A DNA stretch of 64,000 nucleotides from CAVQOB01 sp963714325. GTDB taxonomy: Bacteria; Pseudomonadota; Alphaproteobacteria; Rhizobiales; Hyphomicrobiaceae. How positions within the stretch are numbered: position 1 is the first letter of the stretch; each line of letters starts with the position of its first letter. Location of the stretch: the NCBI GenBank assembly GCA_963714325.1, contig CAVQOB010000006.1, positions 124,001-188,000 on the forward strand. Reading direction: 5' to 3'. Positions 7,819 to 16,606 of the stretch are shown here, one piece after another. Under the pieces are notes generated by a model that saw only the letters and a list, made by a program, of their open reading frames with translations, was not told where the DNA came from and did no database searches. The position numbers were made by a program, and so were the translations under genes.

Positions 7819-9210
7819 ATGAACACGGGTGTGGCGAGTGGGACGGCGACGGCGATCAGCATTCTTGCGCAGCGGTTCGGCGATCGGCTGCAGACCGGCG
7901 AAGCGGTCCGTCGGCAACATGGACATACCCTGACGTGGATCCCCAACCAGCCGCCGGATGCGGTGATCTGGGTTGAGAATACCGCTGAGGTCGTTGAGGT
8001 GGTGCGGGTCGCGCGGGAGCATCGCGTGCCGATCATTCCGTTTGGGGCGGGGACGTCGCTGGAGGGGCATCTCAATGCGCCGCGCGGCGGGCTGTCGCTT
8101 GATTTTTCGCGCATGAACCGGATCTTGAAGGTCAACGAACGTGATCTCGATGCGGTTGTGGAGCCTGGCGTTTCGCGCAAGCAACTGAATGATCATTTGC
8201 GCGACCTCGGGCTATTCTTTCCGGTCGATCCGGGGGCCGAAGAGGCGACGATGGGGGGGATGGCCGGAACGCGGGCTTCCGGGACCACGGCCGTCAAATA
8301 CGGGACGATGCGCGAAAATGTCTTGAACCTGACGGCGGTGATGGCCGATGGCTCGGTGGTCAAGACGGCGCAGCGGGCGCGGAAGTCGGCGGCCGGGTAT
8401 GATTTGACCAAGCTGCTGGTCGGGTCCGAAGGGACACTCGGCATTACGACGGAATTGACGGTCCGGTTATATGGCATTCCGGAAAAAATCCTGGCGGCGG
8501 TATGCCCGTTCCAGACACTGGAAGGGGCATGCAATGCGGTCATCCAATCGATCCAGCTGGGCCTTGGTGTGGCTCGGATGGAGTTGCTCGATCCGGTGCA
8601 AATCAATGCCGTCAATTTCCATTCGAAGCTGACGCTCGACGAGAAGCCGACGCTGTTCCTGGAATTCCATGGGACGGAAACCTCGGCGCGCGATCAGGTG
8701 GAGTTGTTCAAGCACATCGCCGAAAGCGAGGGTGCGATCCGGTTCGATTGGGCGGAGAGAGAAGAGGATCGCCGCCGGCTGTGGAAGGCACGGCATGACG
8801 TTTACTGGGCGGTCAAGAGCCGTTGGCCGGGCAAAGATCTGCTGGCGACTGATATCTGCGTGCCGATCTCGCGGTTGGCGGAGTGCGTCAACGAAACGCA
8901 ACAGGATATCCGGGAGCACGGGTTGATCTGTCCGATCGTCGGGCATGTCGGCGACGGGAACTTTCACACATCGCCGGTGTTCGATATGCAAAATCCTGCG
9001 GAAAAGCGTGCCATCGAGGGCTTTCTCGAGCGGCTCGCGGCGCGGGCGATCCGGATGGAGGGGACCTGCACCGGCGAGCACGGCGTCGGGCAAGGCAAGG
9101 TCAAGTATCTCAAAGCAGAACTCGGTCCTGGCCTTGACGTTATGCGGGCGGTGAAGTCGGCGCTCGATCCGCTCGATATTTTCAATCCGGGGAAGATTCT
9201 GCCGCAATGA
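7819..9210 (+). CDS. FAD-linked D-lactate dehydrogenase (cytochrome)-like / GlcD family
   Basis: A 463-residue flavoprotein of the GlcD/LDHD family, oxidizing a 2-hydroxy acid such as D-lactate and passing electrons to the respiratory chain. The PCMH-type FAD domain fills the first half, with the LDHD signature IPFGAGTSLEGH and the motif GTRASGTTAVKYGTMRENV. The C-terminal FAD-oxidase domain carries CPIVGHVGDGNFH and GTCTGEHGVGQGK with the metal and substrate histidines. TGAGGA five bases before the ATG at 7819 decides the start over an upstream TTG. It ends about 185 bases before the Alg44-like gene. That spacer has no clear terminator, only a small GCCCAA/TTGGGC hairpin. The exact substrate is an inference. 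Confidence 0.9.
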   Translation: MNTGVASGTATAISILAQRFGDRLQTGEAVRRQHGHTLTWIPNQPPDAVIWVENTAEVVEVVRVAREHRVPIIPFGAGTSLEGHLNAPRGGLSLDFSRMNRILKVNERDLDAVVEPGVSRKQLNDHLRDLGLFFPVDPGAEEATMGGMAGTRASGTTAVKYGTMRENVLNLTAVMADGSVVKTAQRARKSAAGYDLTKLLVGSEGTLGITTELTVRLYGIPEKILAAVCPFQTLEGACNAVIQSIQLGLGVARMELLDPVQINAVNFHSKLTLDEKPTLFLEFHGTETSARDQVELFKHIAESEGAIRFDWAEREEDRRRLWKARHDVYWAVKSRWPGKDLLATDICVPISRLAECVNETQQDIREHGLICPIVGHVGDGNFHTSPVFDMQNPAEKRAIEGFLERLAARAIRMEGTCTGEHGVGQGKVKYLKAELGPGLDVMRAVKSALDPLDIFNPGKILPQ

Positions 9211-9394
9211 GCGGCTGCGCATTAATACTTTGTTAAGGGTTCGGTTGCCGCGACGTTCTGTGCACGGCACGGACAAGTGCTTGTTAACTTCGATGTGCGA
9301 AAACGGTCGGGTGCCCAAGGGTTCTTTGGGCGCGATTGCTGTTGCGTGTGCATCCAGGCGCGCCAAGCGTATGCGTCGTGCGAGTGAGTAGGGA

Positions 9395-11014
9395 ATGAGC
9401 GTCAAGGTGAAACGGGAGCGGCCTGACCAGCGGCGGCATCACCGTGTTTCCGCGCCGCTCTTTGTCGTCTATGACGGGCATCGCGCGCGTGCCGCCGACT
9501 GGAGTCTCGGCGGGCTCAGAATCGAGCAGCACCCCGGCGAAGTGCCGATCGCTGGCACCGAAATCCCGCTGCATTTGACGCTGCCTTTCCAGGGCTTCGA
9601 CGTTTCGTTCGAGGCCAAGGGCGATGTCATTCGCAGCGATGCGGCGACCGGCATGTTCGCTGTCCGGTTCACGGAGCTTGGCGAGCGCGAACGCGAATTG
9701 ATGTCGCATTTCATCGAGGAGCTGGTTCGCGGCTCGATGGTCGACGTTGAGGATACCATTCAGCGGATCGACGTGCCGGTGACGCCGGCGTCACTCGAGC
9801 CGACGTCGCTGTCGCCGTCATTGGCGAAGTTGCCGATCAAGCGCTGGCCGACCAAAGCGGTTGCAATGACGGGCATCTACGCGGTGCTGGGGTTGTTTAT
9901 CTTTGGTTATACGGCGCTGCTTGGCTATTCGAATTTCTATCGCATGGAAGTGCAGACAGCGGTGATCGCGGCGCCGGTCGAGACCGTGACCGCTGCTTCC
10001 GACGGTAAAGTTGCGTGGATGGCTGCCAAGCCGGGCGATCCCGTCAAGTCAGGCGATCTGCTGCTGAATATCATCGATAATCAGCTCGAGCGGGAAATCG
10101 AACTGGCCGATATTGCGATCAAGGAGCGCAAGGCGCAACTGGTCTTTTTCAAGCGGCGGCAAGGCGACGAACTCGCCCGGATGAAGAGCTTCACGACGGT
10201 TGAAAGCAAGAATCTGGAACAGGCGAAAATCGAAGTCGAGAGCGTGCAGGCGCAGATCAATGCCGCCGAGCAGCAATACGGCCGGTTGGCGATGTTGCAT
10301 CGCAAGGGGTTCACGACCGACGCCAAACTCGAAGAAGCTGAGAAGATCCTGCAAACGCTGAAGAAATCGCGCGAAAGCCGGCAGGTCGAGTTGAGATCCC
10401 AGATCGAGGTGGCGAACAATAGCGACGGGCGCTGGCACTTCACCGGGCAGAACATGGTGGGTGAGGGCGCGCAGCTGGAAGCGCAGGTCAAGCTCGCCGA
10501 ACACGAGATGCTGTTGACGCAGCAAAAACATCAGGCGTTGCTCAACCATCGTGACCGACTGGGGGTGCGGGCGCCGTTCGATGGTACGCTGCTTGAGCTA
10601 CCGCATGTCGATCGCGGAACGGTGCGCCGCGGCGATGTGATCGCAATTGTCGAGCAGCGGCGGCAGCGACAAGTGACGGCGTTCCTTAATCAGGACGAAG
10701 TGCTCAAGGTCGGCCTAGGCGATGAGACGCTGCTATTCATTCCGGCGCTGGGCGAAACGTTGAAGGGCCGCATCGCGCAGATCGATCGCACGAGTGGGTT
10801 CGTTCGCGAGCAGGGGTTGGCGCAGGGGCCGGGATATCGCTGGCGTGGCGCATCCGACCGCTCGGCGAAGGTCACGATCACGTTCCATGACGCGGCGAAG
10901 GTCGCCGATCATGAGCGCTATCGGTCGGGATTGCCCGTCGTTGTCGTGTTCCCGCAGCGGTCGTCGAATTCGCTGATGACCTCGCTCAAGCAAAAATTCT
11001 CGACGGCGATGTGA
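9395..11014 (+). CDS. alg44: Alg44-like PilZ-HlyD co-polymerase
   Basis: A 539-residue protein with the Alg44 domain order. The N-terminal cytoplasmic PilZ domain (about residues 10-115) has both c-di-GMP binding motifs, RRHHR (R13 to R17) and DWSLGG (D35 to G40). One membrane segment follows near residues 155-178. The periplasmic part is a HlyD-type membrane-fusion domain: a lipoyl-like half (VTAASDGKVAWMAAKPGDPV), a long coiled coil near 225-355, the second half (LGVRAPFDGTLLELPHVDRG), and a beta barrel. In Pseudomonas, Alg44 activates Alg8 when c-di-GMP is bound. The stop overlaps the first bases before alg8, so the two are translationally linked. It is not a type I secretion adaptor in the usual sense because PilZ is present. 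Confidence 0.88.
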   Translation: MSVKVKRERPDQRRHHRVSAPLFVVYDGHRARAADWSLGGLRIEQHPGEVPIAGTEIPLHLTLPFQGFDVSFEAKGDVIRSDAATGMFAVRFTELGERERELMSHFIEELVRGSMVDVEDTIQRIDVPVTPASLEPTSLSPSLAKLPIKRWPTKAVAMTGIYAVLGLFIFGYTALLGYSNFYRMEVQTAVIAAPVETVTAASDGKVAWMAAKPGDPVKSGDLLLNIIDNQLEREIELADIAIKERKAQLVFFKRRQGDELARMKSFTTVESKNLEQAKIEVESVQAQINAAEQQYGRLAMLHRKGFTTDAKLEEAEKILQTLKKSRESRQVELRSQIEVANNSDGRWHFTGQNMVGEGAQLEAQVKLAEHEMLLTQQKHQALLNHRDRLGVRAPFDGTLLELPHVDRGTVRRGDVIAIVEQRRQRQVTAFLNQDEVLKVGLGDETLLFIPALGETLKGRIAQIDRTSGFVREQGLAQGPGYRWRGASDRSAKVTITFHDAAKVADHERYRSGLPVVVVFPQRSSNSLMTSLKQKFSTAM

Positions 11015-11025
11015 GGGACAGGCCG

Positions 11026-12606
11026 ATGGCCGCTGCGTTTCGCCGTATCGACGACCCGGACCGGCCGATCCCGTTCTTCGAGAAGTGGTCGCCGTTGGTG
11101 CAGCTCAAGTTGGTGCTGTATTTCGGATGCTGCCTGATCGCGATCAGTACGTTGCCGAATACGATCTACGATCCGGGACTGCACGAGATTACCTATGTGC
11201 TCGGTGTCCTTGGAGCGTGGCGTTACGCGTGGTGGTTCAATCACTGGTTTCGCGCCAAGATCTACGAGAAGGTGACGTACCCGCGGATGGAGCGGCAAGC
11301 CGCCGAGCTTTGGGATTCGGGTTGGCGGCCTCGCCATATTCACATCCAGATGACGACGTTCCGGGAACATCGGGAGATTTCGGAGGCGGTCATTCGCGGG
11401 CTCGTGCAGCAAATCCGCGAGGCGGGCGTGCCGGCGACGTTGTGGCTCGGGTCTAGCGAGCTTTCGGATGAGTTGAAGATCGCGCGGCATCTGAAGCTGG
11501 TTGGCAATGACCTCGACATTACGCTGCGGATCATCCGGCAGAACCAATCGGGCAAGCGAATCGCCATCGCGCTTATTCTGCGGGGCATGTCGCGCGCCGG
11601 CGTCGGCAAAGACGATCTCGTCGTGTTCATGGACGGCGACTTCGTGTTGCATCCGGGGTGTCTCAGGAAATGCCTGCCGCTGTTTGCGGCCGATCCAGAG
11701 CTGCATGCGCTGACGACGGACGAGCACGTGCAGGTGGAAGGACCGCGCTGGATGCAGTCGTGGTTCAACATGCGCTTTGCGCAGAGGCGGCTCGCCATGC
11801 AGTCGCATGCGCTATCGGGCCGGGTGCTGACGTTGACGGGGCGGATGTCGTGCTTTCGTGGCGAACACATTGTGAAAGAGGAATTCATCCGGCTGCAGGA
11901 AGCGGATTTCCTCAATCACTGGCTCTGGGGGCAGTTCCGCTTCCTCTCGGGCGACGACAAGAGCACGTGGTACACGCTGCTCAAGTATGGCTGCCGAATG
12001 ACGTATGTGCCGGACGCTGCGGGGACGACGATCGAGGTGGTGGAGGGCAATGGCTACCGGCGTATGGTGGAAAACCTCCGGCGATGGTCTGGGAACATGC
12101 TGCGCAACGGTTATCGCGCGATCATGCTCGGGCCGCAGCGGATGCCATTTTTCATCTGGTGGTGCCTCGTTGATCAACGTCTGGCGATGTGGACGATGTT
12201 GTTCAGCCCGATGTTGGCGTTCGCTGGAGCACTGAAGGCGGGGGGCGCATTTCTGGTCGCCTATGTGATTTTCATTGCCATTACCCGCATGATCCTGGCG
12301 ATGGTGTTGTTCACGTATTCGCGAACGGTGGATCTTGGGTATGTGTGGACGCTTTATATCAATCAGCTGCTGAATGCGGCGGTGAAGATCTATATGTTGT
12401 GGCGCTTATCCAAGCAGAAATGGGCTAACCGCGGCAACCAGACGCAAGGATTTGCGGGTAATAACCTCATGGCCACGTTGAGAAATGCGATGGCGATCTA
12501 TTTGACCGCATTGTCGGTGGCCTTTCTCTTCCTTTCAGTTACGGTTTTCACCGAGTTAATGGCTGTGCCGAGTTTCGGACTTTTCAAATCAATTCTTGGA
12601 TTTTGA
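11026..12606 (+). CDS. alg8: Alg8-like family 2 glycosyltransferase (mannuronan synthase type)
   Basis: A 526-residue processive GT2 membrane enzyme expected to polymerize GDP-mannuronate and extrude the chain. N-terminal membrane helices precede the catalytic domain, which has the VFMDGDF metal and donor motif near residue 202, the acceptor region RVLTLTGRMSCFR, the catalytic GDDKSTWY loop, and an RRW motif (ENLRRWSGN) near residue 350. Four or more C-terminal helices follow, including VDQRLAMWTMLFSP. These blocks correspond closely to Pseudomonas Alg8 (RVLTMTGRMS, GDDKSSWF, FDQRVSMWT as I recall it). The ATG at 11026 is preferred over a GTG at 11011 because GAGGGA precedes it. It directly follows alg44. 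Confidence 0.9.
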   Translation: MAAAFRRIDDPDRPIPFFEKWSPLVQLKLVLYFGCCLIAISTLPNTIYDPGLHEITYVLGVLGAWRYAWWFNHWFRAKIYEKVTYPRMERQAAELWDSGWRPRHIHIQMTTFREHREISEAVIRGLVQQIREAGVPATLWLGSSELSDELKIARHLKLVGNDLDITLRIIRQNQSGKRIAIALILRGMSRAGVGKDDLVVFMDGDFVLHPGCLRKCLPLFAADPELHALTTDEHVQVEGPRWMQSWFNMRFAQRRLAMQSHALSGRVLTLTGRMSCFRGEHIVKEEFIRLQEADFLNHWLWGQFRFLSGDDKSTWYTLLKYGCRMTYVPDAAGTTIEVVEGNGYRRMVENLRRWSGNMLRNGYRAIMLGPQRMPFFIWWCLVDQRLAMWTMLFSPMLAFAGALKAGGAFLVAYVIFIAITRMILAMVLFTYSRTVDLGYVWTLYINQLLNAAVKIYMLWRLSKQKWANRGNQTQGFAGNNLMATLRNAMAIYLTALSVAFLFLSVTVFTELMAVPSFGLFKSILGF

Positions 12607-12682
12607 TATTCGATAAAATTGCAATATCCATCTTTAGCGAATGCCCATCTCTTTCTGTCACATTCAAACCAAGCCGAGACGA

Positions 12683-12728
12683 GCTTCGATCGGATCTAAA
12701 CGCGCGTCCAGCGCGATTTGATCGAAGC
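12683..12728. other. Imperfect long hairpin between alg8 and algD
   Basis: GCTTCGATC (12683-12691) pairs with GATCGAAGC (12720-12728), and inside it CGCGC (12701-12705) pairs with GCGCG (12711-12715), leaving a 5-base loop. It is not followed by a T-run, so it is not a standard terminator. It lies in the 233-base gap between alg8 and algD and could be a leader or processing structure. No other feature is evident in this gap apart from the algD ribosome binding site (GGGAG near 12828). Confidence 0.5.
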
Positions 12729-12839
12729 CAGTCAAGCAGGACAAGAGCTCGAAACTGAGCCGCCTGCCTGATCAGGAGCGTCCGGGGGAGCAATGCGTCA
12801 GGGACCCCAACGAGGGTTCGAGAGTGGGAGCGTCAAGTT

Positions 12840-14255
12840 ATGAATGTTGTGCGTCCGATTGCCGGCGAATGGGCCGGTATGGCGGGGTCGAAAATTGTTT
12901 CGGCCGTTGAAGAAAAGCCATCCATCAGTGTTATCGGTCTTGGATATGTCGGCGCAGTGTCGATGGCGTGCCTGGCGCACCTCGGCTTTCGTATGGTCGG
13001 CGTAGACGTCAGCCTCGACAAGGTGCGTTCGATTAAGGAAGGTCGCTCGCCGATCGTCGAGGAGCGGCTCGGGGAGTTGCTGTCCGAGGGCGTCGCCAAG
13101 GGCCGGATCGATGCGACGCAGAACCTCGTTGCCGCCGTTCTCGAAACGGATGTGACGTTCATGTCGGTCGGTACGCCGACGGCGCCGGATGGTTCCTGTG
13201 ATCTGACGTATGTTCGCCAGGCGAGCCGGGCGATTGGTCAGGCGCTGGCGATGAAGGCCGGGTATCACGTCGTGGTGTTGCGCTGCTCGGTTCCGCCGGG
13301 CACGACGCTCGATGTCGTTGCGCCGGAAATCGAAGCGGCTTCGGGCAAGAAAGTCGGCGTCGACTTTGGCATGTGCTTCAATCCGGAGTTCCTGCGCGAG
13401 GGCGTTGCGGTTGCCGACTTCTATGCGCCGCCAAAGACGGTCATCGGCGCGTCGGATCTGCAGGCTGAAATCGTCGTCTCCAAAATCTATGGCGCTGTTG
13501 ACAAGAACATTCTGTTCACGACGATCGCCGCGGCTGAAATGGTGAAGTACGTCGATAACGTCTGGCATGCGACGAAGGTTGCGTTCGGCAACGAAGTTGG
13601 CCGACTGTGCAAGTCGCTCGATATCGACAGTCATGCGGTGATGAACATCTTCGTGAAGGATACGAAGCTCAACTTGTCACCCTATTATCTGAAGCCCGGT
13701 TTTGCATTCGGTGGGTCGTGCCTGCCGAAGGAAGTGCGGGCGGTCGCGCATCTGGCCGATCAGCTGAAGATCGATCTGCCGCTCATCCAGAGTCTGACTG
13801 AAACCAACAAGCAGCACATCGTTCAGGCGGGGCGTCTGCTCGAGAAATTTGCCGGTAAGCGGATCGGGTTCCTCGGGGTGACATTCAAGGCGGCGACGGA
13901 TGATCTTCGTGAAAGCCCGACGCTCGAGCTGATGGCGCAATTGCAGGCGCGCGGCGAAACACTGCGCGTTTATGATCCCAACCTGCGGTTTGGCGAAGGG
14001 CTGCAAAGTCAGATCAGCTATGTGAAGCATGCTTGCCCGGGGCAGGCACGCCTGATGGACGAAATTGTCGACTTGGCGATGTCGAGCGCGACGGAGCTGG
14101 TCGCTGCTTCCGACGTGATTGTCGTCAGCCACGCGACGGACGAATTCCGCCGGGCGGTTGCGGCGCGTGGGCAGGACGTTCACGTGCTCGACCTGGTGCG
14201 GTTGCACAAGGAATTGCCAGAGGATGATGCGACCTATGAAGGCATTGCCTGGTGA
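12840..14255 (+). CDS. algD: GDP-mannose 6-dehydrogenase (AlgD family)
   Basis: A 471-residue nucleotide-sugar dehydrogenase that would oxidize GDP-mannose to GDP-mannuronate, the alginate precursor. A Rossmann NAD site (ISVIGLGYVGAVSMACLAHL) is near residue 30, followed by the CFNPEFLREG motif, VKYVDNVWHATKVAFGNE, and the catalytic Cys294 in FGGSCLPKE, with LNLSPYYLKPGFAFGGS before it, as in Pseudomonas AlgD. The C-terminal domain contains GVTFKAATDDLRESP and ends in GIAW, like the AlgD GICW end. A UDP-glucose dehydrogenase is the alternative, but the AlgD-type blocks and the neighbouring alg8 and alg44 favour GDP-mannose. It is followed by a strong terminator. Confidence 0.9.
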   Translation: MNVVRPIAGEWAGMAGSKIVSAVEEKPSISVIGLGYVGAVSMACLAHLGFRMVGVDVSLDKVRSIKEGRSPIVEERLGELLSEGVAKGRIDATQNLVAAVLETDVTFMSVGTPTAPDGSCDLTYVRQASRAIGQALAMKAGYHVVVLRCSVPPGTTLDVVAPEIEAASGKKVGVDFGMCFNPEFLREGVAVADFYAPPKTVIGASDLQAEIVVSKIYGAVDKNILFTTIAAAEMVKYVDNVWHATKVAFGNEVGRLCKSLDIDSHAVMNIFVKDTKLNLSPYYLKPGFAFGGSCLPKEVRAVAHLADQLKIDLPLIQSLTETNKQHIVQAGRLLEKFAGKRIGFLGVTFKAATDDLRESPTLELMAQLQARGETLRVYDPNLRFGEGLQSQISYVKHACPGQARLMDEIVDLAMSSATELVAASDVIVVSHATDEFRRAVAARGQDVHVLDLVRLHKELPEDDATYEGIAW

Positions 14256-14307
14256 TGTAGGGATCACTCGCGGCGTGCGCTGACGCATCACGTTTGTGGG
14301 CTGACTG

Positions 14308-14342
14308 AAAGGACCGTTGGGGCAACCAACGGTCCTTTTTTT
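14308..14342 (+). terminator. Rho-independent terminator after algD
   Basis: A perfect 13-bp stem, AAAGGACCGTTGG (14308-14320) with CCAACGGTCCTTT (14326-14338), encloses a 5-base loop and runs into seven T residues. It closes the alg44-alg8-algD block and separates it from the RTX genes. Confidence 0.92.
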
Positions 14343-14583
14343 GTGCGCACGGATGCAGAAACTTTGAATCTCATTTGATGAAAAATGCTGTGCTCGGATC
14401 AAATGTATATTCGGTTCTTGTTGCTATGGTCGACTGTGCTTCAGGCGGATTCTGTCCGCGCGCAGCCGTTGCGCGCGAATGTGGGGCCGAGCGATGCCGG
14501 ACGGCAGTCGGGAAAATTTTCCGGCCTGTTGTCGTGATGCAGCGGTGTGACAGGGAGCGACGTCAAGTCGTGAATTGACTGAG
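14343..14583 (+). promoter_or_regulatory. Leader and putative regulatory region of the first RTX gene
   Basis: This 241-base gap holds no gene. An AT-richer first part (about 14343-14430) could carry the promoter. It is followed by a GC hairpin with arms CGCGCGC (14457-14463) and GCGCGCG (14471-14477) and by the palindrome GGAAAATTTTCC (14511-14522). A GGGAGCGACGTCAAGT stretch just before the gene resembles the GGGAGCGTCAAGTT stretch before algD. No -35/-10 pair is convincing. Confidence 0.4.
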
Positions 14584-16209
14584 ATGGCAACTTTCAAGGG
14601 TACAGGGAGCAAGGACGCTCTGACTGGTACCGGCGAAGCCGATGCGATGGCTGGGAACGGTGGTCGCGATGTGCTGGTCGGTAACGGCGGCGACGACGTC
14701 ATGCACGGCGGCGGTGGTGATGACCGTATGTCGGGCGACGCTGGTAACGACGTGATGTTTGGGTCGAATGGATCCAGCGGCAAAGTGGACATGACCAAGT
14801 TCACGATCGCTGAGGACGTCAAGGGCGTTGTTACCTTCAACTACGAGTCGGCCGGGTACCAGAACGCGCTCGGCATGTACAAGATCGGCGCTGACGGTAC
14901 GATCTCCGGCGTCACGGTGCTGTTTGCGAATGCGTCGCTGAAAGGCTCTGGCGGCAATCTGATCGGCGGCAAGTCTTCGGTTGACGTTGATCTGAAGGCT
15001 GGCGATCGCGTCGGGTTCTTCGTCGTGCCGAACGGTTTCGCACAGAAGGACATGGACAAACTGCTGAGTGATACCAAGGGTTCGTTCAAGTTCGTCGATG
15101 CCAAGGGCAACGCTGGCAATGTCAATACGTCGAGCGAACTCAAGCTTGTTCACGTCGCCGCAAACGGCAAGGAAGCCGACATCAAGTCGCAGTACGGGAC
15201 GTCGGTGTTCCATTCTGCTCGCGGCGTTGAAGGCGGCCTCAATGGCGACCATTACAAACACGTTATGGGTGACGTCGATACTTCGTCGGGAACCGTCAAG
15301 ATCGGTTTCGAGGATCTCTGGAAGGGCGGCGACAAGGACTTCGACGATAGCGTGTTTACGTTCTCGATCGGGTCGACCAATGCGGCGCTGCTCGCGAAAG
15401 AGGCCAAGCCTTCGACCAAGTCCTCAGATGACGACCTCATGACTGGCGGCGATGGGGCCGACACGATGATGGGCATGTCGGGCCGTGACACGATGGACGG
15501 CGGCAATGGCCGCGACGCGATGTGGGGTAACTCCGGTGACGACGTCATGGATGGCGGCGCTGGCGATGACGAAATCGCGGGTGGCGCCGGCAACGACGTT
15601 TTGCGCGGCGGTGCCGGCAACGACATGTTGCGCGGCGATACGGGCGATGACCGGTTTATGGCTGATGAAGGCAATGACGCGGTCGTCGGCGGGGCCGGGT
15701 TTGACACGATTGACTTCACGGAGGCCAAAGCCGGGGTCAAGGTCGACTTGAATGCCCATGTTGCTTCGGGGCTCGGTGATGACACGATCTGGGGTGTCGA
15801 GCGGGTGCTTGGATCTGCGTTTGCGGACAAGCTGTCGGGTGATAAGGGTGCCAATGTTCTGGTTGGCGGCGCCGGTGATGACGTGCTGCGCGGGCGGGGG
15901 GGCGTCGACACGCTGTCCGGCGGCGAGGGTGACGATACCTTCGTTTGGTTCGCGAAGGATGTTGTCGATGCCAAGGGTCGTTCATTGGGAGTCGATGTTA
16001 TCACCGACTTCAAACAGGGCGATCGGATCGATCTGCGGAACATCTTCGGTGGCAAGGTCGAGGATGACTCGGTCGTCATCAAGGACGATGGCAAGAACTC
16101 GCATGTCTACGCCAAGATCGGCGGCGCGCATGTCGAAGTCGCGGTGCTGGAAGGGTTCCACGGCGTGAGTGCTGCCGACATGATGAAGGACGGCATGCTG
16201 CTGGTTTAA
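14584..16209 (+). CDS. RTX calcium-binding protein with DUF4114 domain
   Basis: A 541-residue acidic protein without a signal peptide, as expected for type I secretion. Glycine/Asp nonapeptide repeats of the GGxGxDxUx type occur at about residues 25-60, 280-355 and 405-440 (for example GGAGDDEIAGGAGNDVL). Between the first two sets is a DUF4114 domain (GYQNALGMYKIGADGTISGV, VGFFVVPNGF, IGFEDLWKGGDKDFDDSVF). The C-terminus (DVITDFKQGDRIDLRNIF onward, ending in hydrophobic MLLV) resembles the secretion-signal region of RTX proteins. The repeats should bind calcium outside the cell. No mannuronan epimerase domain is present, unlike the AlgE enzymes of Azotobacter. The ATG is chosen; an in-frame TTG lies nine bases upstream. 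No type I transporter is in the window. Confidence 0.88.
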   Translation: MATFKGTGSKDALTGTGEADAMAGNGGRDVLVGNGGDDVMHGGGGDDRMSGDAGNDVMFGSNGSSGKVDMTKFTIAEDVKGVVTFNYESAGYQNALGMYKIGADGTISGVTVLFANASLKGSGGNLIGGKSSVDVDLKAGDRVGFFVVPNGFAQKDMDKLLSDTKGSFKFVDAKGNAGNVNTSSELKLVHVAANGKEADIKSQYGTSVFHSARGVEGGLNGDHYKHVMGDVDTSSGTVKIGFEDLWKGGDKDFDDSVFTFSIGSTNAALLAKEAKPSTKSSDDDLMTGGDGADTMMGMSGRDTMDGGNGRDAMWGNSGDDVMDGGAGDDEIAGGAGNDVLRGGAGNDMLRGDTGDDRFMADEGNDAVVGGAGFDTIDFTEAKAGVKVDLNAHVASGLGDDTIWGVERVLGSAFADKLSGDKGANVLVGGAGDDVLRGRGGVDTLSGGEGDDTFVWFAKDVVDAKGRSLGVDVITDFKQGDRIDLRNIFGGKVEDDSVVIKDDGKNSHVYAKIGGAHVEVAVLEGFHGVSAADMMKDGMLLV

Positions 16210-16279
16210 CGAGTATTTGAGTGTCGGGGGTTCCTTTGGGCTGAGTGCCTGATGGATTACGCCGAGTTGACTTTCAAAG

Positions 16280-16325
16280 CCCCACCGTGCTCGCGGCTCG
16301 CTGCCGACGGCCACGGTGGGGTTTT
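16280..16325 (+). terminator. Rho-independent terminator after the first RTX gene
   Basis: CCCCACCGTG (16280-16289) pairs perfectly with CACGGTGGGG (16312-16321), followed by TTTT. The 22-base loop can form a small inner stem. It lies 70 bases after the stop codon. Confidence 0.85.
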
Positions 16326-16606
16326 GCGGTTGTATTTGATAAAATTTTATTAAAATACAGATCTCAGTCTATTAAATACAAATTACATCGATTGTAATTC
16401 GAATAGATGCAGCAATATGGATTAGTTTTTCAAATTCCTCTGCTACGGTTCTGGTTCGGAATTGTGTTGGTGGCTCAATCTCTATTTGGGATCGGCTGGT
16501 AATGCAGGACTGCGTGGCCTGTGTTCTTATTCACAGGCCGGGGGTGGCAACCGAGTGACCTTTCGCCGGCATGCGATGGGGCATTCCTTATTGAACAGGG
16601 TTGAGC
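16326..16606 (+). promoter_or_regulatory. AT-rich regulatory region before the second RTX gene
   Basis: About 110 bases (16331-16440) are far richer in A/T than the rest of the window. They contain the palindrome ATAAAATTTTAT (16339-16350), TGTATTT (16331-16337) with inverted copies AAATACA at 16353-16359 and 16374-16380, and AATTACA-N5-TGTAATT (16381-16399). Such a patch is typical of a promoter under a repressor or a nucleoid protein that binds AT-rich DNA. Which promoter hexamers are used is not clear. No gene is seen here. Confidence 0.5.
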
